DNA of 64,000 nucleotides, taken from an uncultured Sphingomonas sp. (GTDB taxonomy: Bacteria; Pseudomonadota; Alphaproteobacteria; Sphingomonadales; Sphingomonadaceae). The position numbers and the translations under genes are program-made. Below are positions 31,941 through 41,642 of the stretch, piece after piece; positions within the stretch are counted from its first letter, which is position 1; each line of letters opens with the position of its first letter. Location of the stretch: contig CAJYIX010000022.1 in NCBI GenBank assembly GCA_913775315.1, positions 112,687 to 176,686 on the forward strand, given 5' to 3'. The notes under the pieces were generated by a model. It saw nothing but the letters and a program-made list of their open reading frames with translations, did no database searches and was not told the DNA's origin.

Positions 31941-33223
31941 TCCGCCTCGACACCGCCGCCCCCGGCTTCGCCGCCGCCTTCGATGCGCTGGTCGATGACC
32001 GGCGCGAAGCTGATGCCGACGTGTCGCGCGACGTCGCGGCGATCGTCGGCAGCGTCCGGCGGGAGGGTGATGCCGCGCTCCATGCGTTCACGAAGAAGTT
32101 CGACGGCCACGACCTCAACGACAGTGGCTGGCGGATCGAGCGGGCGGATTGCGAAGCGGCGCTCGAAATGCTCGATCCCGATCTGCGCGAGGCGCTGACG
32201 CTCGCCCGTGATCGCATCACCGCCTATCATGAAAAGCAGCGGCCCGCCGACGCCGAGTATCGCGAGGACAACGGCATCGTCACCGGCGCGCGCTGGCGCG
32301 GGGTCGATGCGGCGGGGCTGTACGTGCCTGGTGGCCGCGCGGCGTATCCGAGCTCGGTGCTGATGAACGCGATCCCCGCGCGCGTCGCGGGGGTCGAGCG
32401 GCTGGTGATCGTCACGCCCACCCCGAGGGGCGAGGCGAATCCGCTCGTTCTCGCCGCCGCCGCGCTGGTCGGCGCGGACGAGGTGTGGCGAGTGGGCGGC
32501 GCACAGGCGATCGCCGCGCTCGCCTATGGCACCGACCGGATCAAGCCGGTCGATGTGATCTGCGGCCCCGGCAATGCCTGGGTAGCAGAGGCGAAGCGCC
32601 AGCTTTATGGCGTGGTCGGCATCGACATGGTGGCGGGGCCAAGCGAGATCGTCGTCGTCGCCGATGGTGCGAACGACCCCGAATGGACCGCCGCCGACCT
32701 GCTCAGCCAGTCCGAGCATGATCCGACCAGCCAGTCGATCCTGTTCACCGACGATGCCGGCTTCGCCGATGCCGTCGCCGACGCTGTCGATCGCCAGATC
32801 GGCACGCTGTCGACCGCAAAGGTCGCGCGCGCCGCGTGGGACGCCAACGGGGCGATCGTGCTGGTGCCCTCGCTCGAGGAGGCGATGCCGCTGGTCAATC
32901 GCCTCGCGCCCGAGCATCTCGAGCTGGCGGTCGCCGACCCCGCGCCGTTGTTCGATCGCGTACGCCACGCCGGCTCGGTCTTCCTCGGCCGCCACACGCC
33001 CGAGGCGGTGGGCGATTACGTCGCCGGGCCGAATCACGTCCTGCCCACCGGCCGCCGCGCGCGCTTTGCCAGTGGGCTGTCGGTGCTCGACTTCATGAAG
33101 CGCACCAGCTTCCTGTCGCTTTCGCAAACCGGTCTCGCCGCGATCGGCCCCGCCGCCGTGCGGCTGGCCGAGGCCGAGGGGCTGCCCGCGCATGCCCGTT
33201 CGGTCGCGCTCCGCCTTTCCTGA
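31937..33223 (+). CDS. hisD: Histidinol dehydrogenase
   Basis: 428 residues from ATG 31937, translationally coupled to hisG. A zinc- and NAD-dependent enzyme that oxidises histidinol to histidine in two steps. Landmarks are [49 protein letters not shown], the zinc-site [24 protein letters not shown] and the late [12 protein letters not shown]. All are intact. nusB follows after 24 nt. Confidence 0.96.
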   Translation: MIRLDTAAPGFAAAFDALVDDRREADADVSRDVAAIVGSVRREGDAALHAFTKKFDGHDLNDSGWRIERADCEAALEMLDPDLREALTLARDRITAYHEKQRPADAEYREDNGIVTGARWRGVDAAGLYVPGGRAAYPSSVLMNAIPARVAGVERLVIVTPTPRGEANPLVLAAAALVGADEVWRVGGAQAIAALAYGTDRIKPVDVICGPGNAWVAEAKRQLYGVVGIDMVAGPSEIVVVADGANDPEWTAADLLSQSEHDPTSQSILFTDDAGFADAVADAVDRQIGTLSTAKVARAAWDANGAIVLVPSLEEAMPLVNRLAPEHLELAVADPAPLFDRVRHAGSVFLGRHTPEAVGDYVAGPNHVLPTGRRARFASGLSVLDFMKRTSFLSLSQTGLAAIGPAAVRLAEAEGLPAHARSVALRLS

Positions 33224-33247
33224 TTTCATCCAAGTTCCGGAACCAGA

Positions 33248-33724
33248 ATGCCCAGTCCCAAGTCCCGCTCCCGCACCCAGGCCCGCGCCGCCGCGCGCCT
33301 CGCCGCCGTCCAGGCGCTCTATCAGCACGAGATGGAGGGGACCGCGATCCCTGCACTGCTGCACGAGTTCCACCAGCACCGGCTCGGCGCGACGATCGAA
33401 GATGCCGAATATCACGACGCCGACGTCTTCTTCTTCGACGACCTCGTTCAGGGGACGATGGCGCGCCGCGCGGAGATCGACGCCGCGGTCGCGGGCAAGC
33501 TCGCCGCCGGCTGGTCGCTCGACCGGCTCGACAAACCGATGCGCCAGATCCTGCGCTGTGGCACGTATGAGCTGATCGCCCGGCCCGACGTGCCGGTGGG
33601 TGCGGTCATCAGCGAGTATCTCGACGTCACCGACGCCTTTTACGACCGGCGCGAAAAGGGCTTCGTCAACGGCCTGCTCGACGCGGTTGCCAAGGAAGTG
33701 CGCGCAAAGCCCGCCGCCGACTGA
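33248..33724 (+). CDS. nusB: Transcription antitermination factor NusB
   Basis: 158 residues. An all-helical RNA-binding protein that, with NusE (S10), recognises boxA in rRNA leaders and promotes antitermination. The N-terminal RTQARAAARLAAVQALYQHE is the arginine-rich RNA-binding helix. A later FVNGLLDAVAKEVR is the family's C-terminal signature. It is probably co-transcribed with hisG-hisD. Confidence 0.93.
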   Translation: MPSPKSRSRTQARAAARLAAVQALYQHEMEGTAIPALLHEFHQHRLGATIEDAEYHDADVFFFDDLVQGTMARRAEIDAAVAGKLAAGWSLDRLDKPMRQILRCGTYELIARPDVPVGAVISEYLDVTDAFYDRREKGFVNGLLDAVAKEVRAKPAAD

Positions 33725-33782
33725 ACCCAAATCAAGGTCGGGGGGTTGTGAGGGGGCAAACGTCCACAGGAGCCCCCCGACC

Positions 33783-34211
33783 ATGAAGCGTTTCCTGATC
33801 GCCGCCGTTGCGGCCGCACTGCCGCTCACCGCGATGCCCGCCGTCGCGGCGGCGCCCACCGCGACCGCGATCGCCGCCCCGCTCGAGATGGCGCCGATCG
33901 CGCAGCGCCGCGATCGCGACCGCGATTATCGCTGGAACGGCGACCGCCGCGACTGGGAGCCGAGCCGCAGCTATCGCGCGGGCAAGTATCGCGAGCGTCG
34001 TCTGGGTCGCAACGACCGCATCTATCGCGGGCGTGACGGCCGCGCCTATTGCCGCCGCAACGACGGCACCACCGGCCTCGTCGTCGGCGCGGTCGGCGGC
34101 GGCGTGCTCGGCAACCTCGTCGGCGGCGGCACGCTCGGCACGCTGCTGGGCGCCGGCGGCGGTGCGCTGCTCGGTCGCGAGATCGATCGCGGCGGCGTCC
34201 GCTGCCGCTGA
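33783..34211 (+). CDS. Exported glycine-zipper (2TM-like) small protein
   Basis: 142 residues from ATG 33783. A signal peptide (LIAAVAAALPLTAMPAVAAA) is followed by an Arg/Asp/Tyr-rich middle segment. A C-terminal glycine-zipper region (GLVVGAVGGGVLGNLVGGGT, then LGAGGGALLG) is typical of small envelope proteins of the Rick_17kDa/2TM type. It ends in a basic Cys-containing tail. These proteins associate with the outer membrane or periplasm; the exact role is unknown. Confidence 0.8.
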   Translation: MKRFLIAAVAAALPLTAMPAVAAAPTATAIAAPLEMAPIAQRRDRDRDYRWNGDRRDWEPSRSYRAGKYRERRLGRNDRIYRGRDGRAYCRRNDGTTGLVVGAVGGGVLGNLVGGGTLGTLLGAGGGALLGREIDRGGVRCR

Positions 34212-34221
34212 CGAAGTGAAG

Positions 34222-34256
34222 GATGCCGCTGCCCCATATCCCCGGGCGGCGGCATC
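34222..34256. terminator. Bidirectional stem-loop between convergent genes
   Basis: GATGCCGCTGCCC (34222-34234) pairs with GGGCGGCGGCATC (34244-34256), with one G-T wobble and a 9-nt loop. It fills the gap between the convergent glycine-zipper and exported coiled-coil genes. Confidence 0.7.
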
Positions 34257-34260
34257 GTCC

Positions 34261-34620
34261 CTAGTCGAAGCAGCGCGCGCGAGTGACGTGGTCGAGGTTC
34301 ATGCGCTTCTCGATCGCCACGGCGACGCCGCGCTGGAATCCGGCGCGGCGACAGTAATTGACCGCTGCCATGCCGCAATCGGCACCGCACAGCAGACTGA
34401 CCGCCGCCACCGTTTCCTCTCGTGCAGCGGGGCGGTAGCTTTGGGTCGGGCGCCCGCGATCCCGCCCGCGATCCAGTTCGTCCTCGAGCATCTGGATCCG
34501 CCGCTCCATGCGATCGAGGCGGCGGAGCACCTCGTCCTCGAACCCGCGGTCCTGCGCCCCCGCGGGCATCGATCCAAGGACGGCCAGCGCCATCACGCCC
34601 ATCGACAACAGCGTCTTCAT
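34261..34620 (-). CDS. Exported small protein with coiled coil, function unknown
   Basis: 119 residues from the ATG at 34620. A signal peptide (LLSMGVMALAVLGSMPAGAQ) is followed by a charged helix, EVLRRLDRMERRIQMLEDEL, with heptad spacing (about residues 29-50). The second half holds four Cys (CGADCGMAAVNYCRRAGF and the last CFD) that could form disulfides in the periplasm. No known family is recognised. It is divergent from thiL. Confidence 0.75.
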   Translation of the reverse strand: MKTLLSMGVMALAVLGSMPAGAQDRGFEDEVLRRLDRMERRIQMLEDELDRGRDRGRPTQSYRPAAREETVAAVSLLCGADCGMAAVNYCRRAGFQRGVAVAIEKRMNLDHVTRARCFD

Positions 34621-34728
34621 CGGTTTTCCCCCGGTCGTTGAAATCGGCGCTGATTTTATCGCGTCTCGCCGGTTCGGCCAAGCGCTCGCGGCGCGACAGC
34701 CGGGTCGAAGCGCGCTAGCAGTCGGCGC

Positions 34729-35628
34729 GTGAACGAAGCCGATTTCCTGTCCGCGCTGCGCGGCCTGCCGCTGCACCCCGGGGCGATGAACCTGTCCGAC
34801 GACGCGGCCCGCCTGTCCGAGTTCGTGTTGACCAAGGACCTGCTGGTCGAGGGGGTGCACTTCCTGCCCGGCGACCCCGCGAACGACGTTGCGTGGAAGC
34901 TGATCGCGGTCAACCTGTCCGACCTTGCCGCCAAGGGCGCGGCGCCGGTCGGCGTGCTGCTGGGCTATCCGCTGGGCGAGGAGGCGTGGGATCGCGCGTT
35001 CCTGAAGGGACTGCGGGCTGCGTGCGAGGCGTTCGCCTGTCCGCTGCTGGGGGGCGACACGGTCCGCGGGGCGGGGCCGCGCACGCTGTCGCTGACCGCG
35101 ATCGGGCGCGCGGGCCCCAAGGTGCCGCTGCGCAGCGGCGCACAGGCGGGCCATACGCTGTGGGTCGCCGGCACGATCGGCGATGCGGGCCTCGGCCTCG
35201 CCCTCGCGATGAGCGGGATGGGGCCGAGCGTGCTGCTCGACGCCTATCGCCGGCCGATGCCGCTGATCGAGGCGGGCCGCGCGCTCGGCCCCGTCGTCAC
35301 AGCCATGTGCGACGTGTCCGACGGCCTCCTCATCGACACCGCGCGGATGGCCGCCGCCAGCCAGTGCGGCGCGGTCATCGACCTGTCCTGCATCCCCCGT
35401 TCGGCCGCCGCGCGCGAACTGACGGGATCGAGCCGCGAGGCTCGGCTGGAGGCGGCGACCGCGGGCGACGACTATGCGCTGCTCTTTGCGCTGCCCCACG
35501 GCACCAGCCCGCCGGTCGAGGCCCGCCGCGTCGGCTGGTTCGAGGCGGGGCTGGGCCTGCGCCTGATCGATGGCGCCGATCCGGTGCCGCTGCCGGCGGC
35601 GCTCGGCTGGGAACACGGGCGCGCCTAA
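34729..35628 (+). CDS. thiL: Thiamine-monophosphate kinase
   Basis: 299 residues with a GTG start at 34729. Phosphorylates thiamine monophosphate to the active cofactor thiamine diphosphate. Motifs of the PurM/ThiL fold are NLSDDAARL (ATP/Mg), a VNLSDLAAKGAAPVG helix, GGDTVRGAGP and CDVSDGLLIDTARMA. The N-terminus is slightly shorter than in E. coli ThiL. The thiC gene at 60.6 kb is under a TPP riboswitch; none is visible here. It is followed by hppA after 111 nt. Confidence 0.93.
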   Translation: MNEADFLSALRGLPLHPGAMNLSDDAARLSEFVLTKDLLVEGVHFLPGDPANDVAWKLIAVNLSDLAAKGAAPVGVLLGYPLGEEAWDRAFLKGLRAACEAFACPLLGGDTVRGAGPRTLSLTAIGRAGPKVPLRSGAQAGHTLWVAGTIGDAGLGLALAMSGMGPSVLLDAYRRPMPLIEAGRALGPVVTAMCDVSDGLLIDTARMAAASQCGAVIDLSCIPRSAAARELTGSSREARLEAATAGDDYALLFALPHGTSPPVEARRVGWFEAGLGLRLIDGADPVPLPAALGWEHGRA

Positions 35629-35739
35629 CGGCAGGCGGCGGCTTGCGCGGGGCCGAGCCGGCCTATACCCCTGTGTGTTCGGTGACCCGCGGCGGCATCG
35701 TATCGGCGCGGGCGCCCCATAGGAGGGGAAGTCAGCGAT

Positions 35740-37908
35740 ATGGATATCGTTCTGATTGCCATTGGCTGCGGCGTGCTCGCGGTCCTGTATGGCATCGTTA
35801 CCGCCGCACAGGTCCTGCGCGCGCCCGCCGGCGACGCCCGGATGCAGGACATTGCCGCCGCGATCCAGGAGGGGGCCAAGGCCTATCTCGGCCGGCAGTA
35901 TCGCACCATCGCGATCGTCGGCGTGATCGTCGCGATCGTGCTCTGGCCGACGCTGGGGCCGCTTTCGACGGTCGGGTTCCTCATCGGCGCGGTGCTGTCG
36001 GGGATTGCCGGCTATGTCGGCATGCTGATCTCCGTTCGCGCCAACGTCCGCACGGCGGAGGCGGCGCGCGGCTCGCTTCAGGGCGGGCTCACCATGGCGT
36101 TCCGCTCGGGCGCGGTGACGGGGATGCTCGTCGCCGGCCTCGGCCTGCTCGCGATCGCGGGCATCTTCGCCTACCTGATCGGGCCGGGCGGCATGGACCT
36201 GGCGGTCGAGGCGGATCGCCGGCACATCGTCGAAGCACTGACCGCGCTTGCGTTCGGCGCGTCGCTCATCTCGATCTTCGCGCGGCTGGGCGGCGGCATC
36301 TTCACCAAGGCGGCGGACGTCGGCGCCGATCTGGTGGGCAAGGTCGAGGCGGGCATCCCGGAGGACGATCCCCGCAACCCCGCGGTGATCGCCGATAACG
36401 TGGGCGATAACGTCGGCGACTGCGCGGGCATGGCCGCCGACCTGTTCGAGACGTATGTCGTGACGCTCGGCCTCACCATGGTCTCGATCGCGCTGCTCGT
36501 CCCCGCGGCGGGCAACCTCCTGCAACTCATGGCGCTGCCGCTGATCGTCGGCGGCGTGTGCATCGTCACCTCGATCCTCGGCACCTATATGGTCAAGCTC
36601 GGCAAGGGCGGGTCGATCATGGGCGCGCTCTACAAGGGGTTCTGGACGACCGCGCTGCTCGCGGTGCCCGCGATCTATCTCGCCACGCAGATGACGCTCG
36701 GCGACCTGTCCGCACCGATCGGTGGGGCGGGGCTGCTCGAGGCGAGCACCGACGCACTGACGACGGTCGGCGGTCCGACGCCGGAAGCGGGGTTGAGCTT
36801 TACCGGCTGGGACCTGTTCTGGTGCATGATGATCGGGCTCGCCGTCACGGGCCTGCTCGTCTGGATCACCGAATACTACACCGGTACCAACTATCGCCCG
36901 GTCAAGTCGATCGCCAAGGCGAGCGTCACCGGCCACGGCACCAACGTTATCCAGGGTCTCGCCATCAGCCTCGAATCGACCGCGCTGCCGACGCTCGTCA
37001 TCGTCGTCGCAGTGGTGGCGGCGTATCAACTGGCCGGGATCATCGGCGTCGCCTTTGCCGCGACGGCGCTGTTGGCGCTGGCCGGCATGGTCGTCGCGCT
37101 CGACGCTTATGGTCCCGTCACCGACAACGCGGGCGGCATCGCCGAGATGGCGGGGCTGCCCGACGACGTGCGCGGGCGGACCGATGCGCTCGACGCAGTG
37201 GGCAACACGACCAAGGCGGTAACGAAGGGCTATGCGATCGGCTCGGCGGCGCTCGCCGCGCTCGTCCTGTTCGGCGCGTACACCACCGACCTCAAGGCGT
37301 TCTTCCCCGAGCTGACCGTCGATTTCAGCCTGTCCAACCCGTACGTCATCGTCGGCCTGCTGCTCGGCGCGCTGCTGCCCTATCTGTTCGGCGCGTTCGG
37401 CATGACCGCGGTCGGCCGCGCGGCGGGATCGGTGGTCGAGGACGTGCGCGAGCAGTTCCGCTCCAACCCCGGCCTGATGGCGGGCACCAGCCGCCCCGAT
37501 TATGCCCGCACCGTCGATATCGTGACGCGTGCGGCGATCCGGGAGATGATTATCCCCTCGCTGCTCCCGGTGCTGGCACCGATCGCGATCTATTTCATCG
37601 TGACGGCGGTGGCGGGGCAGGCACAGGGGTTCGCGTCCTTGGGCGCGATGCTGCTAGGCGTCATCGTCTCGGGCCTGTTCGTCGCGATTTCGATGACAAG
37701 TGGCGGCGGCGCGTGGGACAATGCCAAGAAATACATCGAGGACGGCAATTACGGCGGCAAGGGGTCGGAGGCGCACAAGGCCGCGGTCACCGGCGACACC
37801 GTGGGCGATCCGTACAAGGACACCGCCGGCCCCGCGGTCAACCCGATGATCAAGATCACCAACATCGTCGCGCTGCTGCTGCTCGCCGCGCTGGCGGGCA
37901 TGGGCTGA
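35740..37908 (+). CDS. hppA: Membrane-bound proton-pumping pyrophosphatase (K+-independent type)
   Basis: 722 residues with about sixteen membrane helices. It couples PPi hydrolysis to H+ transport across the inner membrane. The substrate site shows [20 protein letters not shown] followed by the [20 protein letters not shown] segment, and a second Asp-rich loop ([14 protein letters not shown]) is present. The residue that decides potassium dependence is Lys in [11 protein letters not shown], where K+-dependent enzymes have Ala, so it is predicted K+-independent. It conserves energy from biosynthetic PPi. Confidence 0.95.
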   Translation: MDIVLIAIGCGVLAVLYGIVTAAQVLRAPAGDARMQDIAAAIQEGAKAYLGRQYRTIAIVGVIVAIVLWPTLGPLSTVGFLIGAVLSGIAGYVGMLISVRANVRTAEAARGSLQGGLTMAFRSGAVTGMLVAGLGLLAIAGIFAYLIGPGGMDLAVEADRRHIVEALTALAFGASLISIFARLGGGIFTKAADVGADLVGKVEAGIPEDDPRNPAVIADNVGDNVGDCAGMAADLFETYVVTLGLTMVSIALLVPAAGNLLQLMALPLIVGGVCIVTSILGTYMVKLGKGGSIMGALYKGFWTTALLAVPAIYLATQMTLGDLSAPIGGAGLLEASTDALTTVGGPTPEAGLSFTGWDLFWCMMIGLAVTGLLVWITEYYTGTNYRPVKSIAKASVTGHGTNVIQGLAISLESTALPTLVIVVAVVAAYQLAGIIGVAFAATALLALAGMVVALDAYGPVTDNAGGIAEMAGLPDDVRGRTDALDAVGNTTKAVTKGYAIGSAALAALVLFGAYTTDLKAFFPELTVDFSLSNPYVIVGLLLGALLPYLFGAFGMTAVGRAAGSVVEDVREQFRSNPGLMAGTSRPDYARTVDIVTRAAIREMIIPSLLPVLAPIAIYFIVTAVAGQAQGFASLGAMLLGVIVSGLFVAISMTSGGGAWDNAKKYIEDGNYGGKGSEAHKAAVTGDTVGDPYKDTAGPAVNPMIKITNIVALLLLAALAGMG

Positions 37909-37914
37909 CTCGAC

Positions 37915-37947
37915 CGGCCCGCTCCGACAAGGGGCGGGCCGCTTTCT
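37915..37947 (+). terminator. Intrinsic terminator of hppA
   Basis: CGGCCCGC (37915-37922) pairs with GCGGGCCG (37934-37941), followed by CTTTCTCT. Confidence 0.7.
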
Positions 37948-37963
37948 CTCGAAGGAGACCGAC

Positions 37964-38374
37964 ATGATCGCCGCAATGACGATTCTTGCGTTGTCACAGG
38001 CTGCGCAGCCGCGCCTCGACCCGCGTGCGGCGCTCTACGAATTGCGCATCTATCACGCCGCGCCGGGCAAGCTCGATGCGCTCAACGCCCGGTTCCGCGG
38101 GCACACGCTCAAGCTGTTCGAGCGGCACGGCATGACCAACGTCGCCTACTGGGTCGAGCAGCCCAACGAGAAGTCGCCCGGCGGCCGCGTCGTCTATGTC
38201 CTCGCCTATCCCAGCCGGGAGGCGCGGGAGAAGGCGTGGGCGGCGTTCGGCGCAGATCCCGAATGGCGCGCGGTCGCCGCGGCGTCGGAAGCGAACGGCA
38301 AGCTGGTCGAGCGGGTCGAGAGCATCTTCATGACCCAGGCCGACTATTCGCCGCCGATCCGGCTGGGGCGCTAG
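37964..38374 (+). CDS. NIPSNAP-family protein
   Basis: 136 residues from ATG 37964, preceded by GAAGGAG. A short hydrophobic N-terminus (MIAAMTILALSQAAQ) may be a weak signal peptide. The NIPSNAP/Dabb-like ferredoxin fold is evident: YELRIYHAAPGKLDALNARF, then LFERHGMTNVAYWV and YVLAYPSREAREKAWAAF. Family members are small dimeric barrels with no settled enzymatic role. It lies alone after the hppA terminator. Confidence 0.82.
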   Translation: MIAAMTILALSQAAQPRLDPRAALYELRIYHAAPGKLDALNARFRGHTLKLFERHGMTNVAYWVEQPNEKSPGGRVVYVLAYPSREAREKAWAAFGADPEWRAVAAASEANGKLVERVESIFMTQADYSPPIRLGR

Positions 38375-38428
38375 GAGCGTTCGCGCCGCGGACGCGTTCG
38401 GGCACCGTCATTCAAGGAGCGACGGACC

Positions 38429-38896
38429 ATGAGCATCCTCGGCAAGATCAAGAGCGCGATCTTCGGCAGCGGCGGACCGCTGAGCGACAATTATCTCGGT
38501 CACAGCAACAACAAGCCCGCCGCGCCGACGCCCGCGCCGGCCGCCCCACAGGCAGCACCCCGGCCCTCGCCGGTGCCGCCGACCGCGGCCCCTGCGGCAC
38601 CGACACCCGCGCCCGCCCAGCCTGCCGCCCCGACCCCCGTCGATCCCGAGTCAGCGATCGCGAAGATCGCGCAGGCGAAGGGCAATCCCGATCTCAACTG
38701 GAAGACGTCGATCGTCGACCTGATGAAGTTGCTCGACCTCGATTCGAGCCTTGCCAACCGCAAGGAGCTCGCGACCGAGCTCGGCTATCAGGGCGCGACC
38801 GACGGCAGTGCGGAAATGAACATCTGGCTGCATCAGGCAGTGATGCGCGAGCTGGGCAAGAGCGGCGGCGCGGTGCCCGCGAACCTCAAGGATTGA
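38429..38896 (+). CDS. DUF3597-family protein
   Basis: 155 residues. It starts MSILGKIKSAIFG, a conserved amphipathic opening. A Pro/Ala-rich linker (about residues 30-70) follows. The compact C-terminal domain is helical (WKTSIVDLMKLLDLDSSLA, then RKELATELGYQG and MNIWLHQAVMREL), as in DUF3597. Related proteins are common in proteobacteria, sometimes next to LysM-like modules, but the function is unknown. Confidence 0.82.
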   Translation: MSILGKIKSAIFGSGGPLSDNYLGHSNNKPAAPTPAPAAPQAAPRPSPVPPTAAPAAPTPAPAQPAAPTPVDPESAIAKIAQAKGNPDLNWKTSIVDLMKLLDLDSSLANRKELATELGYQGATDGSAEMNIWLHQAVMRELGKSGGAVPANLKD

Positions 38897-38903
38897 CGAT
38901 GGC

Positions 38904-38929
38904 GCGGGGCGCTGGCCGCGGCGCCCCGC
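38904..38929. terminator. Bidirectional stem-loop between DUF3597 and TonB-like genes
   Basis: GCGGGGCGC (38904-38912) pairs with GCGCCCCGC (38921-38929) in the short gap between the two convergent genes. Confidence 0.65.
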
Positions 38930-39670
38930 TCAGTTGCCGCCCGGCACCCATTCGTGGTTCTCGACGATCTCCGCCGCCACCGCACGCCCGCGCGCATCGC
39001 GAGAGGGGCGGAAGCGGAAGCGGCGCTGGATATAGTCGCAGGTCAGCGCATCGAGCTCGCGCGTGCCGCTCGACCGGGTGACGCGGCAGTCGCGCGCGCG
39101 CCCGTCGGGATCGACGCGGTAGCGCACGCTGACGCGCCCGCCGATCCCCGCATCGGCGAGGTGCGAGGGATAGTCAGCATCGGCGATGTTGCCGCGGATC
39201 TGCTCGGGCGGGGTTTCGTCTTCCCAGCCGCCGCCCTCGCCATCGCCCGACCCGCCCGCGCCGAAGCCGTTGCCGACGCCGCCGGCGCCCGTGCCCGGAC
39301 CGGGCACATCGGCCGCGCCGCTGGTCGCCTGCACCCCCGGCCCCGGCTTCTCCGCGACGGTGACCGGCGGCGGGGGCAGGGGGAGGACGATCATCGGCTT
39401 CGGTGCTGTCACCTCGGTCGCCTTCGAGCGCAGGTTGGGCGGTGCCGCCTCTCCCTCCGGCCGCTTGTCACGACGCGGCGGGGGGACGACCGGATCGGGC
39501 GGCGGCGGCGGTTCGGAAGCGACGTCGAACGTCTTGAGGCTCTCGACCACATGCGCCACCGGATCGAAGCCGAGGCCGGCGATCAGCGCCCAGCCGAACA
39601 GGCCCGTCGCCGCCAGTGCGGCGACCGCGCCCGGCACCCGTTCCCGTCGATCGACCGCGGCATAAGCCAT
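38930..39670 (-). CDS. TonB-family energy transducer
   Basis: 246 residues. One N-terminal membrane helix (VAALAATGLFGWALIAGLGF) precedes a Pro-rich periplasmic spacer with PPPPPDPVVPPPRR and a second PPPP block, then a Gly-rich stretch and a C-terminal TonB domain (about residues 160-246: DYPSHLADAGIGGRVSVRYR, then RRFRFRPSRDARGRAV). It presumably carries proton-motive energy from ExbB/ExbD to TonB-dependent receptors. exbB/exbD are not in the window, so its receptor is unknown. It is divergent from infA. Confidence 0.85.
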   Translation of the reverse strand: MAYAAVDRRERVPGAVAALAATGLFGWALIAGLGFDPVAHVVESLKTFDVASEPPPPPDPVVPPPRRDKRPEGEAAPPNLRSKATEVTAPKPMIVLPLPPPPVTVAEKPGPGVQATSGAADVPGPGTGAGGVGNGFGAGGSGDGEGGGWEDETPPEQIRGNIADADYPSHLADAGIGGRVSVRYRVDPDGRARDCRVTRSSGTRELDALTCDYIQRRFRFRPSRDARGRAVAAEIVENHEWVPGGN

Positions 39671-39846
39671 CGAACCACCCTCGAATTACGCGACAATCCG
39701 CCTATATAAGTCTTGCCGCGTGGCATCTGAACCACGGCTGAGGCGTGAAACCGCCGCCGCCGAGCCCCAAGCCGCCGCGGCGCTTTCCTTTTTTACCGTC
39801 CGGGCGTATAGGCCCGCGACTTTTGCGAACCCCGTGAGGACTGCGT

Positions 39847-40098
39847 TTGGCCAAGGAAGAACTGCTCGAAATGCGCGGGCGCGTGGTGGAACTGCTCCCC
39901 AACGCGATGTTCCGCGTCCGGCTCGAGAACGATCACGAGATCCTGGGGCACACCGCGGGCAAGATGCGCAAGAACCGCATCCGCGTGCTCGTCGGCGACG
40001 AGGTGCTGGTCGAGCTGACCCCCTATGACCTGACCAAGGGTCGCATCACCTATCGCTTCATGCCCGGTCGCGGCGGCCCCGGCCCGTCGTCGTCCTGA
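39847..40098 (+). CDS. infA: Translation initiation factor IF-1
   Basis: 83 residues. An OB-fold factor that occupies the ribosomal A site during initiation. [20 protein letters not shown], then [20 protein letters not shown] and [18 protein letters not shown] are diagnostic. It appears to start with TTG at 39847, giving (M)AKEE; no in-frame ATG is near. The C-terminal tail ([10 protein letters not shown]) is a little longer than in E. coli. The downstream order maf, RNase E/G-like, yacG matches other alphaproteobacteria. Confidence 0.96.
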   Translation: MAKEELLEMRGRVVELLPNAMFRVRLENDHEILGHTAGKMRKNRIRVLVGDEVLVELTPYDLTKGRITYRFMPGRGGPGPSSS

Positions 40099-40120
40099 TC
40101 CCCGCCTGACGATTTCGCCC

Positions 40121-40690
40121 GTGCCGCTCGTGCTCGCCTCGACGTCGCCGCGGCGGCGGGACCTGCTCGCGCGCATCGGCGCGGTGCCGTCGCGCGTCGC
40201 CGCGCCCGATATCGACGAATCGCCATTGAAGGGCGAGCTGCCGCGCCCTTACGCGCTGCGGCTGGCGGAGGCCAAGGCGCGCGCGGTGGACCGCGCCGCC
40301 GATGAGGTGGTCGTCGCCGGCGACACCACCATCGCGGTCGGACGCCGCATCCTTCCGCCCGCCGAGACGCCGCAAATCCAGCGGACGCTGCTGCGCCTGC
40401 TGTCTGGCCGCCGGCACCACGCGCTTTCGGCAGTCTGCGTCATCGACGCCGCGGGCCGCGCCCGAACGCGCCTTTCGGATACGATCGTCGCGTTCAAGCG
40501 GCTGACCGATGCCGAGATCGAAGCGTACATCGCCTGCGGCGAGGGGCTGGGCAAGGCGGGCGGCTATGCCATCCAGGGCCGGGCAGAGGCGTTCGTCCGC
40601 TTCCTGTCAGGCAGCCATTCGGGCGTGATCGGCCTGCCGCTCTACGACACGCGCGCGCTGCTCGAGAGTGCCGGCGTCCCCCTTGGCTGA
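40121..40690 (+). CDS. maf: Maf-like nucleoside triphosphate pyrophosphatase
   Basis: 189 residues with a GTG start at 40121. It opens LVLASTSPRRRDLLARIG, with the Maf SxSPRR loop, and continues with DIDESPLKGE and VVAGDTTIAVGRRIL, the catalytic Asp region. Maf proteins hydrolyse non-canonical or UTP/dTTP-type nucleotides to monophosphates. The gene overlaps the next one by 23 nt. Confidence 0.92.
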   Translation: MPLVLASTSPRRRDLLARIGAVPSRVAAPDIDESPLKGELPRPYALRLAEAKARAVDRAADEVVVAGDTTIAVGRRILPPAETPQIQRTLLRLLSGRRHHALSAVCVIDAAGRARTRLSDTIVAFKRLTDAEIEAYIACGEGLGKAGGYAIQGRAEAFVRFLSGSHSGVIGLPLYDTRALLESAGVPLG

Positions 40691-41642
40691 ATGGCTGTAC
40701 GAGGCTGGGATCGGTGAGGCGCGCGCCGCACTCGTCTCGCGCGGTCGCATCTGGAAGGCGCGGATCGAGGTGGACGGGCCTGAGCCGCGCGAGGGGATGG
40801 TCGCCCGCGCGCGCCTGATCGAGCGAAACGGCCCCCGCACCGGCAAGGTCGCGCTGCCCGACAAGCTCGGTGAGGCGCTGGTCGAGCCGCTGCCCCCCGG
40901 CATCACCCAAGGCGCATCGCTGACTGTGCGCATCGTGCGCGAGGCCATCATCGAGCGCGGCCGCCGCCGCCTGCCCAAGGCGGTGCCCTCCGACGGCCCG
41001 CTGCAACCAGGCCCGACGCTGCGCGATCGCATCGCCGCGACCGGCATCCCCGTGATCGAGCTTCGTGCGCACCAGCCCGACGCGCTGGAGGCGGCGGGCT
41101 GGTCGGAGGTCGTCGACGAGGCGATCACCGGCGACATCGCCTTTCCCGGCGGGTGGCTGCGCATGGCGGTGACGCCGGCGATGACGCTGTTCGACGTGGA
41201 CGGCCCGCCGCCGCATGGGCCCCTGTCGATCGCCGCGGCCCACGCCGCGGCACAGGCGATCGAGCGGCACGGGATCGGCGGCTCGATCGGCATCGACTTT
41301 CCGACGCTCTCCGACAAGCCCGAGCGCGTGGCTGCCGCCGCCGCGCTGGACGCCGCGCTGCCGCAACCGTTCGAGCGGACCGCGATCAACGGCTTCGGCT
41401 TCCTTCAGGTCGTGCGCCGCCGCACCCGTGCCTCGCTGCCCGAGGCGATCCTCGCCGATCCGGTCGGCCACGCCGCCCGCGCGGCGCTGCGCATCGCCGA
41501 GCGGGTTCCGCCGCCGGTCCCCGATACCCATATCGTCCCCGAACCCGTGGCGCGCTGGCTGGCGCGCCGCCCCGACCTGACCGACGAACTGGCGCGGCGC
41601 ACCGGCGTGGCCGCGCGGTTCGTCGCCGAGGAGCCGCGATGA
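40668..41642 (+). CDS. Short ribonuclease E/G-family protein
   Basis: 324 residues; GTG 40668 (or TTG 40683) lies inside the end of maf. It matches the catalytic part of RNase E/G but is much shorter than RNase G (about 490 residues). The degenerate S1-like N-terminus (RGRIWKARIE) lacks the full S1 insert. The DNase I-like site retains GGSIGIDFPTLSDKPER and NGFGFLQVVRRRTRASL, corresponding to the IDFxDM and LGLVEMTRKR regions of RNase E. The zinc-link Cys pair is absent. It is a conserved alphaproteobacterial form; whether it is an active endonuclease is uncertain. Confidence 0.8.
   Translation: MPASPLAEWLYEAGIGEARAALVSRGRIWKARIEVDGPEPREGMVARARLIERNGPRTGKVALPDKLGEALVEPLPPGITQGASLTVRIVREAIIERGRRRLPKAVPSDGPLQPGPTLRDRIAATGIPVIELRAHQPDALEAAGWSEVVDEAITGDIAFPGGWLRMAVTPAMTLFDVDGPPPHGPLSIAAAHAAAQAIERHGIGGSIGIDFPTLSDKPERVAAAAALDAALPQPFERTAINGFGFLQVVRRRTRASLPEAILADPVGHAARAALRIAERVPPPVPDTHIVPEPVARWLARRPDLTDELARRTGVAARFVAEEPR

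Noticed and set aside
34261-37029. A minus-strand frame of over 900 codons crossing thiL and hppA
   Set aside because: Only its last 119 codons (from 34620) form a plausible exported protein. The rest is antisense to two well-supported genes.
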